A stretch of 64,000 nucleotides of DNA from Bradyrhizobium sp. CB1650 (GCF_029761915.1 NZ_CP121695.1:3687501-3751500), one strand, 5' to 3'; shown: positions 8,214-16,576, counted from the first letter of the stretch. Numbers and translations: made by a program. Notes: generated by a model from the letters alone, not told the origin.

Positions 8214-8960
8214 ATGAGCCAGATCGAGAAAGCGAAAGCGTTCGCCGAGCTTCACGTCAAGGGACGGCCGATCATTCTGTACAACGCCTGGGATGCGGGC
8301 AGCGCGAAGGCCATCGCCGACGCCGGCGCGAAGGCGGTCGCGACCAGCAGTTGGGCGGTCGCGGCAGCCCAGGGCTTCAAGGACGGCGAGGAGCTTCCCA
8401 TCGCCATGGCGGAGCAGATCGTCTCCCGGATCGTTGCGACCGTCGAGAGGCCGGTCACGGTGGACTTCGAGGGCGGCTACAGCGATGACAATCGAGCGCT
8501 GGCCTCGAACATCGAGAGAATTCTCGATCTCGGAATCGTCGGGATCAACTTCGAGGACCGCGTGGTCAAGGGAAAGGGGCTTTACGGCGTCGATCGCCAG
8601 GCGAGCCGTATCTCGGCTATTCGCGATGCGGCCGATCGCAAGGGAATTCCGCTCTTCATCAACGCCCGAACTGACGTCTATCTCGGAAACGGAAACGATG
8701 TCGAAGAGGCCTTGAAGCGCGGGAAAGCCTACGCGAACGCCGGAGCGTCGGGTTTCTTCGTACCGGGCGTCAGGGTGCCCGACCACATTCGGCGACTCGC
8801 GTCTGAGACGCCGATTCCGGTCAACGTCATGGTGATGGATGGCGTGCCGTCGAACGATGAGCTCGCGAAACTTGGCGCCGCCCGTGTGAGCTACGGCGCG
8901 CTTCCTTACGCTGAATCCATGAGCGCCCTTCGGGAGAAGGCGGCGAAATTGTTTCCCTGA
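8214..8960 (+). CDS. Isocitrate lyase/PEP phosphomutase superfamily enzyme
   Basis: This 248-residue TIM-barrel protein has ILYNAWDAGSAKAIADAG, then VTVDFEGGYS (metal-binding Asp/Glu), GINFEDRVVKGKGLYGV and PLFINARTDVYLG. These match the carboxyvinyl-carboxyphosphonate phosphorylmutase / oxaloacetate hydrolase-like branch. The KKCGH loop of true isocitrate lyases is absent. It is probably a C-C lyase acting on a 2-oxo or malate-like acid. It is cotranscribed with the MFS gene and followed by a strong hairpin. Confidence 0.88.
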   Translation: MSQIEKAKAFAELHVKGRPIILYNAWDAGSAKAIADAGAKAVATSSWAVAAAQGFKDGEELPIAMAEQIVSRIVATVERPVTVDFEGGYSDDNRALASNIERILDLGIVGINFEDRVVKGKGLYGVDRQASRISAIRDAADRKGIPLFINARTDVYLGNGNDVEEALKRGKAYANAGASGFFVPGVRVPDHIRRLASETPIPVNVMVMDGVPSNDELAKLGAARVSYGALPYAESMSALREKAAKLFP

Positions 8961-8984
8961 ACAGGCGCGCAAGGAGCCGGGCGC

Positions 8985-9017
8985 CCCTGGGTCAAGGCTG
9001 TCGGCATTGACCCAGGG
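8985..9017 (+). terminator. Hairpin terminator after the PEP-mutase-like gene
   Basis: CCCTGGGTCAA (8985-8995) pairs perfectly with TTGACCCAGGG (9007-9017) around an 11-base loop. There is no T-run, so termination efficiency is uncertain. Confidence 0.5.
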
Positions 9018-9178
9018 CTCGCGGCGGCAGCCTGGTTGCCCCCAGCGCGCTCCTGGCTCCACCATTGGTCGCCAAGCCAAGGCACAAGGGTCCCATATTT
9101 TTCGGGAAGTTAACTTTCCTGAATCCCATTGGCGACAAAGCCGCGCTAACTTGAGACTTTCCCGTATGGGGGCATCTC

Positions 9179-9366
9179 ATGTTGGATACTGCCACCACCG
9201 CGTTATTGCGCGCGGTCCTCGACGAAGTCTGTGAAAGCATATCGGAGCGCGTACCCACGTCGCCTCGAAGATCCTGGAAGCCGCGACCAGGGGCGAGGTT
9301 TCTCGGGAGGCTCTCAAGCAGGTCGGTCGCGATGCCCTCTCGCACGCGCCCACGATGTGGCGCTGA
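9179..9366 (+). pseudogene. Frameshifted small helical protein gene
   Basis: ATG 9179 opens MLDTATTALLRAVLDEVCES. The sensible frame then stops making sense near 9240, while another frame yields THVASKILEAATRGEVSREA and ends HAPTMWR at TGA 9366. The two halves read as one short helical rhizobial protein interrupted by a deletion and frameshift near 9240-9250. A sequencing error is possible but more than one base seems missing. The intact 139-residue gene follows 15 bases later. Confidence 0.5.
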
Positions 9367-9381
9367 TCCAGAGGGCGGGGC

Positions 9382-9801
9382 GTGAACTTCCACGTGACGG
9401 TCCTGAAGATCCTGGTGGCATATCCGGACGGATTCGCTGTGATGGAAGACCTCAAGAGGGATATGGCCATCCTGGCGACGAGCGGGCGTGATTGGGCCGA
9501 TCGGACCAGGCGCCTTGCGGCGCGGGTCCCGGATCTCGACATCTGGTCACAAGGGTTGGTCGAATGCATCAGCGGCGGGTGGAGGCTGACTTCCAAGGGA
9601 CGGGAGGTGCTCGAGTTCATGGAAGCCCGGTCGTCGCCGGAGCCAATCCAGGCGGCTACGGTCAACGAGATTACCCCACCGGTTGTCGAGCAAGTTCCGG
9701 TTCCTCCGCTGCGGCAGCCCGTGGACCGTGCGAAGCGGCGGCGAGAGCGCCGAGAACGCCGCCGCGAGGCCAGTGAACGAGCCAGGGCGAACGCCTCCTA
9801 G
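9382..9801 (+). CDS. Hypothetical protein with basic C-terminal tail
   Basis: The protein has 139 residues and starts at GTG 9382 after GGGCGGGG. The N-terminal 80 residues (FHVTVLKILVAYPDGFAVME) look like a small winged-helix domain, with GWRLTSKGREVLEFME as the wing and last helix. A Pro/Val linker follows, then a strongly basic tail (RAKRRRERRERRRE). It may bind nucleic acid. No family name can be given with confidence. Confidence 0.7.
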   Translation: MNFHVTVLKILVAYPDGFAVMEDLKRDMAILATSGRDWADRTRRLAARVPDLDIWSQGLVECISGGWRLTSKGREVLEFMEARSSPEPIQAATVNEITPPVVEQVPVPPLRQPVDRAKRRRERRERRREASERARANAS

Positions 9802-9810
9802 TCAAAGAAA

Positions 9811-9836
9811 AAGCCGCCAGCGAAGCTGGGCGGCTT
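9811..9836. terminator. Bidirectional-type hairpin terminator
   Basis: AAGCCGCCAGC pairs with GCTGGGCGGCTT around a short GAA loop. It begins 10 bases after the stop at 9801 and is preceded by an A-rich stretch on the plus strand. Confidence 0.65.
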
Positions 9837-10153
9837 GATAGTCCCAGACTGTCGATTGCCTCCCCAGCCCCAAGCGTACCGCCGTTACCTTGTTTGCGGC
9901 CATGCCAGCCCGATCTACCGAGCGCTTTTCGATTCGGCCATCGAAGGGCCGAGTTGTGCACTGGGCTCTTACAGCGCCGAGTTCGTTACGCTCTGAGGTC
10001 GGTGGCAGCGCAAATTATCCGAACCTCGGATGAGAGCCGGCCCGGTTCCATTCAACAAGGTGCTGCGCAAGCGGATGAGGCATGGCTTAACTTCCGACAA
10101 TCGCCACAAAGTTCACCGACACGCTCCCACAGTCAGTCTCCACGAAGGCCGCG
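9837..10153. other. Intergenic stretch without supported gene
   Basis: About 320 bases between the terminator and the RNase HII gene. I see no frame with a ribosome site and no palindrome or known promoter signature on either strand. Confidence 0.45.
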
Positions 10154-10978
10154 ATGTCCCAGTATTCACTCGATGTGTTGCGTCGACGCTATGTCATCGA
10201 CAAAAGACCGCTCGAGGCCAGCGTGGAGCAGATCTTGCGCGCCGACAGCCGCGCTGGAGCGCGTGCCATCCTGGCCGCAATCGATAAACGCCGCTTCGAA
10301 AATCGGTCCGAGGGGCAGCGCCTCCGCAAGATGCTTCGCTTCGAGACCGCTTTCTGGGAAAGCGGTCATTATGCCGTGGCAGGCGTGGACGAGGCGGGAA
10401 TGAGCCCTCTCGCCGGGCCAGTCTCCGCGGCCGCCGTGATCTTGAAGCCTGGAACGCGGGTTGTCGGCATCGACGACTCGAAAAAACTCGACGCCGCGGC
10501 TCGCGAAGAGCTCGCCAAGGAGATCAAGGAAAAGGCGGAGAGTTGGTGTGTGGCGTTCGTCGAGGTTGAGGAGATCGACGCGATCAATATCTATTGGGCG
10601 GGCATCCAAGCTATGCAGCGTGCGGTCCGGGGCCTAGGGCTGACGCCGCATCATTTGCTGATCGATGCGAAGCGGTTGAAGGAAATCGACATCCCACAGC
10701 AGGCGATCATCAAGGGTGATGCCAAGTCCGCCAGCATCGCCGCCGCCTCCATCCTCGCGAAAGTCGAGCGCGACGCCGTGATGCGGGCGCTCGACGTGCG
10801 ACACCCCGGCTACGGCTTCGCGGATCACAAGGGCTACCCGGTGCCGGCTCATTACGAAGCTCTCGCCAGGCTTGGCGCATGCGCCGCTCATCGGCGGTCA
10901 TTCGGGCCTGTACGCAAAGCTCTCGGGTTGCCGCCCCTCCCGCCGTGGCCTTCGGCAGCCGAGCGCGAATCCTGCTGA
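10154..10978 (+). CDS. rnhB: Variant ribonuclease HII
   Basis: The protein has 274 residues. The RNase HII core starts near residue 73: AVAGVDEAGMSPLAGPVSA gives the catalytic Asp79 and Glu80, then HHLLIDAKRL, KGDAKSASIAAASILAKVER and GYGFADHKGYPVPAHYEAL. The usual GRG triad that reads the ribonucleotide 2'-OH is GMS (residues 82-84) here. A 70-residue N-terminal helical extension precedes the core. A housekeeping rnhB probably exists elsewhere, so this is likely an accessory paralogue with altered junction recognition. It converges with the ligase operon. Confidence 0.87.
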   Translation: MSQYSLDVLRRRYVIDKRPLEASVEQILRADSRAGARAILAAIDKRRFENRSEGQRLRKMLRFETAFWESGHYAVAGVDEAGMSPLAGPVSAAAVILKPGTRVVGIDDSKKLDAAAREELAKEIKEKAESWCVAFVEVEEIDAINIYWAGIQAMQRAVRGLGLTPHHLLIDAKRLKEIDIPQQAIIKGDAKSASIAAASILAKVERDAVMRALDVRHPGYGFADHKGYPVPAHYEALARLGACAAHRRSFGPVRKALGLPPLPPWPSAAERESC

Positions 10979-11004
10979 ACCCGGGTCTTTTGCTCCGCCT
11001 CCGC

Positions 11005-11952
11005 TTATTTTCGCGACCAACTCTTTTCGCGAACGACATCCTTGGCCTTTTTGTCGGACCGGAGGCCAAGATAGACCGGCTGGCGCAGCTCGCCCTTGCT
11101 GGTCCACTCCGCGAACTTCACCTCTGCGACGAGCGAAGGCCGGACCCAGGTCGTGACCCGCTCATCCTTCACCTTGGCGGGAAAGGGCGACCTGGCCGTC
11201 TTGAGCTTCAGGAACTTGCCGTGAAGCTGTTCGAGAACCTGGTGGCTGAAGCCGGTGCCGACGTGGCCGATATACCGCCATCCATCATCTTCGCGCACCG
11301 CTAGGAGGAGGGCGCCGAAGAAGGGCCGGGTTCGCCTCGGCGCCGTGAAGCCGGCGATCACGACCTCCTGCCGCTGCGCGGTCTTCACTTTCAGCCAGTC
11401 GGCGGTCCGGCGCCCGGACGCGTAAGGGCTGTCGGCGCGCTTGGCCATGATACCTTCGAGATGCCTTCGCTCGGCTTCTGCGAAGAACTTCGTTCCATTG
11501 CCTTTGCGGTGCTTGCTGAACGCGATCAGCTTGTGGCGCGGCAGGATGGCCTTTAGCCGCTGCTTGCGCTCAAGGAGCGGCAGCGCGCGTAGGTCCTCGC
11601 CGCCCTCGAACATGAGATCGAACGCGCAGTACAAGAGCTTGGCCTCATGGCGCAGGGCATTCTGGAGCAATTGGAAATGGGATGCGCCGTCCTTGCCGAT
11701 CGCGACGAGCTCGCCATCGATCACAGCATCCGCCTTCACGCCCTCAAGTGCTTCCGCTACCTCGACATAGGAGTGGCTGATGATTTTCCCATTACGGCTG
11801 TAGAGCGCGACCCGACCACGCCGGATCTCCGCGACCATGCGGAAACCATCGAACTTGTCCTCGAAGACCCAATCTGGGTCGTCGAATGGTGCACCGGTCA
11901 GCGTGGCCAGCATGGGCTGCAGGCGACGAGGCAGGGTCGATTTTCGGGCCAT
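11005..11952 (-). CDS. ATP-dependent DNA ligase, stand-alone LigD-type ligase domain
   Basis: This 315-residue protein has the nucleotidyltransferase motif I EDKFDGFRM near residue 32, where the Lys is adenylated. Later motifs include DGELVAIG, YCAFDLMF, EGIMAKRADSPY and the motif V WLKVKTAQRQEVVI. The OB-fold C-terminus (VRPSLVAEVKFAEWT) is complete. Polymerase/primase and phosphoesterase domains of full LigD are absent. It probably seals ends in Ku-dependent end joining (ku at 37048). It is the last gene of a tight operon with MOSC and PolX genes, 12 bases after MOSC. Confidence 0.9.
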   Translation of the reverse strand: MARKSTLPRRLQPMLATLTGAPFDDPDWVFEDKFDGFRMVAEIRRGRVALYSRNGKIISHSYVEVAEALEGVKADAVIDGELVAIGKDGASHFQLLQNALRHEAKLLYCAFDLMFEGGEDLRALPLLERKQRLKAILPRHKLIAFSKHRKGNGTKFFAEAERRHLEGIMAKRADSPYASGRRTADWLKVKTAQRQEVVIAGFTAPRRTRPFFGALLLAVREDDGWRYIGHVGTGFSHQVLEQLHGKFLKLKTARSPFPAKVKDERVTTWVRPSLVAEVKFAEWTSKGELRQPVYLGLRSDKKAKDVVREKSWSRK

Positions 11953-11964
11953 GGTAGGGTCTTT

Positions 11965-12528
11965 CTACATGGCCGGCGTCGGCCGAAACGAGGAAGATCG
12001 AAGGCGAACCCGCGCGGCATCACCAGCCGCGACCATCCCGCCCGCCCGTACCACGCCCAGCACCCCGGATCTGAACGGAGGGCCCGTTTCCGCCGACGAG
12101 AGCACGTGCCGCTTAAGCCCGGCTCGAAAGCGGTCGATTAGGATACAGGGCGTCCGGAGGCCCGTCAGCTCGATGACCGCGGACGGCCCGAGCTCGATCA
12201 GGGTCCCGAGCGGCAGCCGTTCGAGGTCCAATCCGGCGGTGGTGACGTTCTCGCCGAGGTCGCCGGCGCCAACCTCGAAGCCAGCTTCGTGAAGGGACGG
12301 GAAGAGTTCGGATGGGATCAGGTGGACTTGCCGGAGATTGGGCAGGCGAGGATGGCGGCGTGCCAAATAGCGGTGCCGGATGAACGGGCCGGCGTGGGCG
12401 TCGCCTTCGACGCCGTGGCCTTCCACCAGGATTATGCGCTCCTGAGTTGGTTTGCTGAAGTGGTGCCCGCGATCGGCGGCGACCGCCACTACCCTTCCTC
12501 GCAACGAGAATTCGTGCTTCTGCAGCAT
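11965..12528 (-). CDS. MOSC-domain protein
   Basis: The protein has 187 residues. The MOSC (molybdenum cofactor sulfurase C-terminal) fold shows GVEGDAHAGPFIRHRY, LIPSELFPSL, GDLGENVTTAGLDL and the conserved Cys in ELTGLRTPCILIDRF. Such domains bind molybdenum cofactor or related sulfur carriers. Its ATG overlaps the PolX stop by one base (TAATG) and the ligase follows 12 bases later, so it is translated with two DNA repair genes. Why a MOSC protein belongs there is not obvious. Confidence 0.88.
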   Translation of the reverse strand: MLQKHEFSLRGRVVAVAADRGHHFSKPTQERIILVEGHGVEGDAHAGPFIRHRYLARRHPRLPNLRQVHLIPSELFPSLHEAGFEVGAGDLGENVTTAGLDLERLPLGTLIELGPSAVIELTGLRTPCILIDRFRAGLKRHVLSSAETGPPFRSGVLGVVRAGGMVAAGDAARVRLRSSSFRPTPAM

Positions 12529-14206
12529 TAAGCGGCGCGGGCGAACGAGCGCCGCTTGTGGCGGAAGTAGCGCGTGATCTCGGGAAGCTTCATTGCGTTC
12601 AGGACCCGATCGGCAGGGACGCCGCCCTTCCGAGCCATCTGGACGCCCCAGTGCATGTGGTCGAGTTCGGGGATCGAGTGCGCGTCGGGATTGATGCTCA
12701 GCATGCAGCCGAACTCGAGAGCAGCCTGGTGCCAGCGCCAGTCCAGGTCAAGCCGCCACGGGTGTGCGTTGATCTCGACCACGACGTCATGTTTGGCGCA
12801 GGCCCGCAGCACCTTCTCGATCTCGATTTCATATCCTGGCCGGCGCTGTAGCTGTCGCCCTGTCATGTGGCCGATGATGGTGGTGTGAGGATTGGCGATG
12901 GCGCGGAGCAGGCGCTGCGTCTGCGCCTTGCGATCCAGTTTGAATCGGCCGTGGATGCTGGCGACGACGAAATCAAAGCGCTCCAGCACCTCGTCGTCGT
13001 AGTCCAGCGACCCGTCCGCCAGAATGTCGGACTCGATGCCTTTCAGGATCCGGAAGTCCTTGCCGAACCGCTTGTTCAGGCGGTCGGCTTCCCGGTGCTG
13101 TTGCGCGATCTCCTCGACGGAGAGGCCGCCGGCATAGTGGGCGGACTTGGAATGGTCGGCCACGCCGAAATACTCAAAGCCCCGCTGGCGCGTGGCCTTA
13201 GCCATGGTCTCCAGCGTCTCGGTGCCGTCGGAGGCACCGGTGTGGCAGTGAAGGATGCCGCGCAGGTCCTGGTCGGTGACGAGCTTCGGGAGCTTGCCTT
13301 TCAGAGCCGCCTCGATCTCGCCGCGCCCCTCCCTGAGCTCAGGGTCGATGAAGGGCAGACCGAGGGCGCTGTAGATCTCAGCCTCCTCGCCGGCGACCAG
13401 CATGCGGCCCTTGTGCAAGCCCTCGGCACCTAACCGCAGCCCCTTCTCGGCGGCCAAGGCTTGAAGCTGCTCGATGTGGCCGGCGGAGCCGGTGGCGAAG
13501 AGAAGGGCGGCGCCAAAGTGCTTGCGGTCGGACACTCGGATTTGCAGCCCGTTAGCCGATGGCGTCGATGTCTTGTCCGGCTTGGCAGCCTCCGCAACGA
13601 TCGCGAGATCTCCGACGAGCTCGCAGCCGCGGCGGAAGTCGCCGGCGATTGTCACGCGCTTGAGCTCGGGGCGGGACTTGCGGATCGAGTCCCTGGCGTG
13701 CGCGAGCAGCGCGGCGGCGCGATGTAGGTGAAGGCGGCCTTCTCCGCTCTTCGCGATCGCCAGGTTCTGCAGGATCTTGGTCTGCAGCGCCGCGCCGAGT
13801 CCTTTCGCCTTCTTGATGCGGTCTTCCTTGGCGGCCGCCTCTAGTTCGCCAAGGGAGGCGATGCCCAGATCTTTGTAGAGCCGCACCACTTTCTCCGGAC
13901 GAAGGCCCGGTACAGCGAGCATTTCGAGCACCCCGGCGGGAATCTTCTTCCGCAGCTTTTCGAGGCTCGGGTGAGTGCCCGTCTTGTGGAGCTTGGTGAC
14001 GATGTCGGCGATCGCTTCACCGACCCCGGGATCTCCGTCAACCGGTCTTCATCGATGAGCACGTCGAGAGGAACGGCAAGGGCTCCCAAGCTGTCGGCGG
14101 CTCTCGAATAGGCCTTCGACCGATATGGATTGCCGCCTTGCAGGGCGGTGCGCTGCGCATATTCTCGCAAGAGACTTGCCACTCCGCAAGCGTCGAGCGA
14201 AGGCAT
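12528..14206 (-). pseudogene. polX: PHP-domain DNA polymerase X gene with one frameshift
   Basis: The N-terminal part (14206 downward: HhH region, GGNPYRSKAYSRAADSLG, RLTEIPG) and the rest (from about 14020) lie in different frames. One missing base in the CCCC run at 14024-14027 explains it: restoring it gives EIPGVGEAIADIVTKLH and on into the second frame. The polymerase core reads GDFRRGCELVGDLAIV, where GSxRR and DxD are expected, so the second metal-binding Asp is Ala and the polymerase is probably dead. The PHP domain is largely intact (LHCHTGASDG, ADHSKSAHYAGG, KGIESDIL, NPDAHSIPE) and could act as a 3'-5' exonuclease. The gene abuts the upstream small gene and overlaps MOSC. Confidence 0.85.
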
Positions 14207-14485
14207 TCAGCGAGCCTCCCGCTCCATGCGTTGCAGCGGCGCCGGAGCAAGGCGACCGCCGGAGCGGTCACTTGCCCGGCGATCGAGAGAGGCCTCGAGC
14301 TTCTGGGCTGCGCGAAAGTCCTCAAGGTGCTGGACATTGGGGCCGTAGGCAGCCTCCTTCTTGAGGAGATTGTAGATCCGGCCGGCCACCAGTTGCAGAT
14401 GCTTCATCTTGCCCCGCGGCATGGATCTCGCTTTGCAGAGAGCTCGGACAGCGTAGGCGCGGAAATAGTCGAATGCGTCTGACAT
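14207..14485 (-). CDS. Small hypothetical protein, first gene of the PolX operon
   Basis: The protein has 92 residues: MSDAFDYFRAYAVRALCK, then PRGKMKHLQLVAGRIYNLLK and a basic helical tail. Its stop (14207) directly touches the PolX start (14206), so the two are translationally linked. ATG 14485 is preferred over the longer frame to 14758, whose N-terminus is low-complexity shadow. No known motif. An EcfG-like promoter lies just upstream at 14496-14520. Confidence 0.65.
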   Translation of the reverse strand: MSDAFDYFRAYAVRALCKARSMPRGKMKHLQLVAGRIYNLLKKEAAYGPNVQHLEDFRAAQKLEASLDRRASDRSGGRLAPAPLQRMEREAR

Positions 14486-14495
14486 GATGTCAGTA

Positions 14496-14520
14496 AACGC
14501 TGGCCCTGGCCGGGAGTTCG
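14496..14520 (-). promoter_or_regulatory. Possible EcfG promoter for the PolX operon
   Basis: Read on the minus strand: CGAAC (14520-14516), 16 bases, CGTT (14499-14496). One mismatch to GGAAC. It lies 11 bases before the ATG at 14485, so a leader would be very short. Confidence 0.4.
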
Positions 14521-14588
14521 ATGGGCTCTGTCCAACCACTAGATCGCCCGTCGCGGCCTGGCGCAAATTTGCGAAGAGTGCGGTCCCT

Positions 14589-14613
14589 GGAACTCCTCGC
14601 CGCCTTCGAAGTT
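14589..14613 (+). promoter_or_regulatory. Possible EcfG promoter for the LigD-type ligase gene
   Basis: GGAAC at 14589-14593, 16 bases, then AGTT at 14610-14613 (consensus CGTT). It is about 80 bases before the start of the damaged ligase gene and divergent from the site at 14496-14520. Confidence 0.4.
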
Positions 14614-14693
14614 GCGAGACTCGTTGATTAAGGAAGGTAGACTGCCCGCCGTCGGCCCCAACCCGGCGGCGGTTTTTTTGTGAGTTGAGTAGC

Positions 14694-15564
14694 GTGGCAA
14701 AGCGTACAAAGGCGCCTCGGACCGAAAAGACCGAGGTCCCTACAATGCCGGGGTTCATCGAACCCCAGTTGGCAACCCTGAAGATGAAGGCTCCTTCGGG
14801 ATCTCTATGGATTCACGAAGTAAAATACGATGGCTACCGCATCCAGCTCCGGATCGACGGTGACGACCGGCGGGCCTACACCCGTAACGGTTACAACTGG
14901 GTCAACAAGTTCTCAAGGATTGCGGGTGCCATCGATATCGAAGGACAGGCCATCGTCGACGGCGAGGTTGTCGTCATCCATGATGGGCGCACGAACTTCT
15001 CCGAGCTGCAGGCAGACCTAGGCAGAGCCGCAAATCGAGCGGAAGAGGCTGCTCAAGGATCTGATCGAGGAGCACGACATCAAGGAGCCCGTCCTCTATA
15101 GCGAGCACCACGAAGGAGACGGCCAGGCGCTGTTCGCCGCCGCCAGCAAGTTGAACTACGAAGGCATCGTCTCCAAGCGTGTGGACGCGCCCTACCGGTC
15201 GGAGCGGGTGGAGGCTTGGCAGAAGATCAAGGTCGTCCAGAAGGGAAAATTCCCGGTGGTCGGCTTCATCAAGGACCCGTCCGGCGTGGCCGCTCTCTAT
15301 CTGGGCAAGAAGGAAGGCAAGGACCTCGTCTACATGGGCAAGGTCGGCACGGGATGGAGCCGGACCACGTCCGCGCAGATCCGCAAGGCGCTCGACACCG
15401 TAGTGAGCCCGAAGCAGAAACTGACGAAGACCATCAGGAAGCCGAAGGCGACCTGGGTCGAGCCCAAGTTCTACGCGGACATCGAGTACCGCGACATTAC
15501 CTCCGAAGGCCTTTTGAGGGCCAGTTCGTTCAAGGGCCTGAGCAAAGGAACGCGCCGTTCATAG
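14694..15564 (+). pseudogene. LigD-type ATP-dependent DNA ligase with internal deletion
   Basis: The 5' part from GTG 14694 encodes a normal start: PGFIEPQLATL, motif I HEVKYDGYRI, DGEVVVIHDGRTNFSELQAD. After about 15020 the frame changes. The second frame carries PQIERKRLLKDLIEEHDI, then NYEGIVSKRVDAPYRS, WQKIKVVQKG and the OB-fold end LLRASSFKGL at 15564. Compared with the family, about 20 residues around motif III (the YYAFDLLYLDG-like segment) are missing, together with a frameshift, so the enzyme should be inactive. The intact stand-alone ligase at 11005 may have replaced it. The DUF3606 promoter lies inside its 3' end. Confidence 0.8.
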
Positions 15565-15571
15565 CTGCGTT
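15547..15571 (+). promoter_or_regulatory. EcfG-type general stress promoter
   Basis: GGAAC (15547-15551), 16 bases, CGTT (15568-15571): exact match to the alphaproteobacterial EcfG consensus. It lies 20 bases before the DUF3606 start, overlapping the end of the ligase pseudogene. Confidence 0.75.
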
Positions 15572-15591
15572 TGCCCTCCAAAACAGGGAGA

Positions 15592-15789
15592 ATGAACGTG
15601 ACCGATAATCTCACCAAGCGTGGTCAGCCCGACCGCAGCAAGATCAACATGCATGAGGCTCACGAGGTCAAGTACTGGACCCATGCGCTTGGCGTAACCC
15701 GCGAAGAGCTTCAAAAGGCGGTCGAAAAGGTAGGCAACTCCGCAGCCACGGTCCGTAAGGAGTTGGGCAAAGAGGGAGATGCGCAATGA
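15592..15789 (+). CDS. DUF3606 family small protein
   Basis: This 65-residue protein reads MNVTDNLTKRGQPDRSKINM, then HEVKYWTHALGVTREELQKAV. That matches DUF3606, a helical domain common in rhizobial stress genes, function unknown. ATG 15592 follows AGGGAG. The longer frame from 15571 begins within the promoter and is rejected. An exact EcfG promoter lies immediately upstream. It overlaps the next small membrane ORF by 11 bases. Confidence 0.85.
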   Translation: MNVTDNLTKRGQPDRSKINMHEAHEVKYWTHALGVTREELQKAVEKVGNSAATVRKELGKEGDAQ

Positions 15790-15895
15790 GGACCGCGAGT
15801 GGCTGCTGTTCTACATCGACGTGGCGATAGCGGTTTGCCTGTCCGGACTTATGATAACTTTCGCACACATGGTCGCGGGGCTGTTCTTTGACTGA
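15779..15895 (+). CDS. 38-residue membrane peptide
   Basis: MRNEDREWLLFYIDVAIAVC continues SGLMITFAHMVAGLFFD: a charged N-terminus and one hydrophobic helix. It starts inside the end of the DUF3606 gene after GAGGGAG, a good ribosome site, which suggests translational coupling under the EcfG promoter. No family is recognised. Confidence 0.6.
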   Translation: MRNEDREWLLFYIDVAIAVCLSGLMITFAHMVAGLFFD

Positions 15896-15928
15896 TCCCA
15901 ACTGTCCATCTGCCAAGGGCTCGGCTAG

Positions 15929-16174
15929 GTCTGTGAGAATCATCCCGATCGACCGTGGAGCGAAAGGGCGAACGGTTGCCAGTGCGGCACTGGCATGCCG
16001 TGCAAGGGCAATAGGACTGAAGGCGTCGATCTCCCGGACGTCGAGGGGATCATCGAGGAGCCGAAGAGCTACCGACATCAGCTGGCCGAAGAGCATATCG
16101 GCGCTTCAGGCGATCGGTTGCGACTTTCACAGCATATTGAATGCGGTCGAGGTCGCCTTCATCATTCGCGATAA
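15929..16174 (+). pseudogene. Start-less remnant of a small Cys-rich protein
   Basis: An open frame with no start codon at its head reads CENHPDRPWS, then GCQCGTGMPC (four Cys, zinc-binding-like), then GVDLPDVEGIIEEPKSYRHQ. The CEdHPdRPW...C-C-G-G-PC pattern resembles a small rhizobial protein type that I recall. A TAG at 15926-15928 stands where the start should be. Its tail overlaps the opposite-strand gene at 16050-16319. Confidence 0.35.
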
Positions 16175-16319
16175 CGTATAGCCTCCAATCGATGTCGTAC
16201 GGGGCGTCGGTCTCGCATTCGATTTCCACAGAGAGGACATGTTCGGAGCCGGGGAAGCTGCGGAGTTCCTGAAGCGCGATCCGTTCGAGGTCGGCCTTCG
16301 AAATTAAAGCTCTTGCCAC
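16050..16319 (-). CDS. Hypothetical protein
   Basis: The protein has 89 residues starting at GTG 16319 (VARALISKADLERIALQELR) with GAGG 5 bases upstream; an in-frame ATG at 16376 would give 108 residues. The middle, VLSVEIECETDAPYDIDWRL, and YAVKVATDRLKRRYALRP look like an alpha/beta small domain. No family name. It converges with the DUF3606 group. Confidence 0.6.
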   Translation of the reverse strand: MARALISKADLERIALQELRSFPGSEHVLSVEIECETDAPYDIDWRLYVIANDEGDLDRIQYAVKVATDRLKRRYALRPADVGSSSAPR

Positions 16320-16517
16320 CTTTACCTCGCCGAACACCACACCGAAGCCAACCGAAGCAACGCGGCCAAGTTCCAAATGGCGCGGCGGCGCTTAGATCTC
16401 CAGGTCGCCCGCGGAGTGGGAGCGTCAATTGAACATCAAACTGCTTCGTGGCATTTCCAGTGATGAATGCCTTTGGCGAAGGTGAGGCCTCAAGCGCCCC
16501 CTTAAAGTCGCTGACGA

Positions 16518-16543
16518 GGAACCTTGGGCATTGCCAGCAGGTT
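16518..16543 (+). promoter_or_regulatory. EcfG-like promoter
   Basis: GGAAC (16518-16522), 17 bases, GGTT (16540-16543): one mismatch in the -10. It lies 33 bases before the SDR start at 16577. Confidence 0.5.
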
Positions 16544-16576
16544 ATCGGTTCTCGACTAGTGGAGACCGTCCTGACA

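Noticed and set aside
7005..9080. Long minus-strand open frame opposite the MFS and PEP-mutase-like genes
   Set aside because: Antisense shadow; composition dominated by Arg/Asp/Gly and no recognisable motif.
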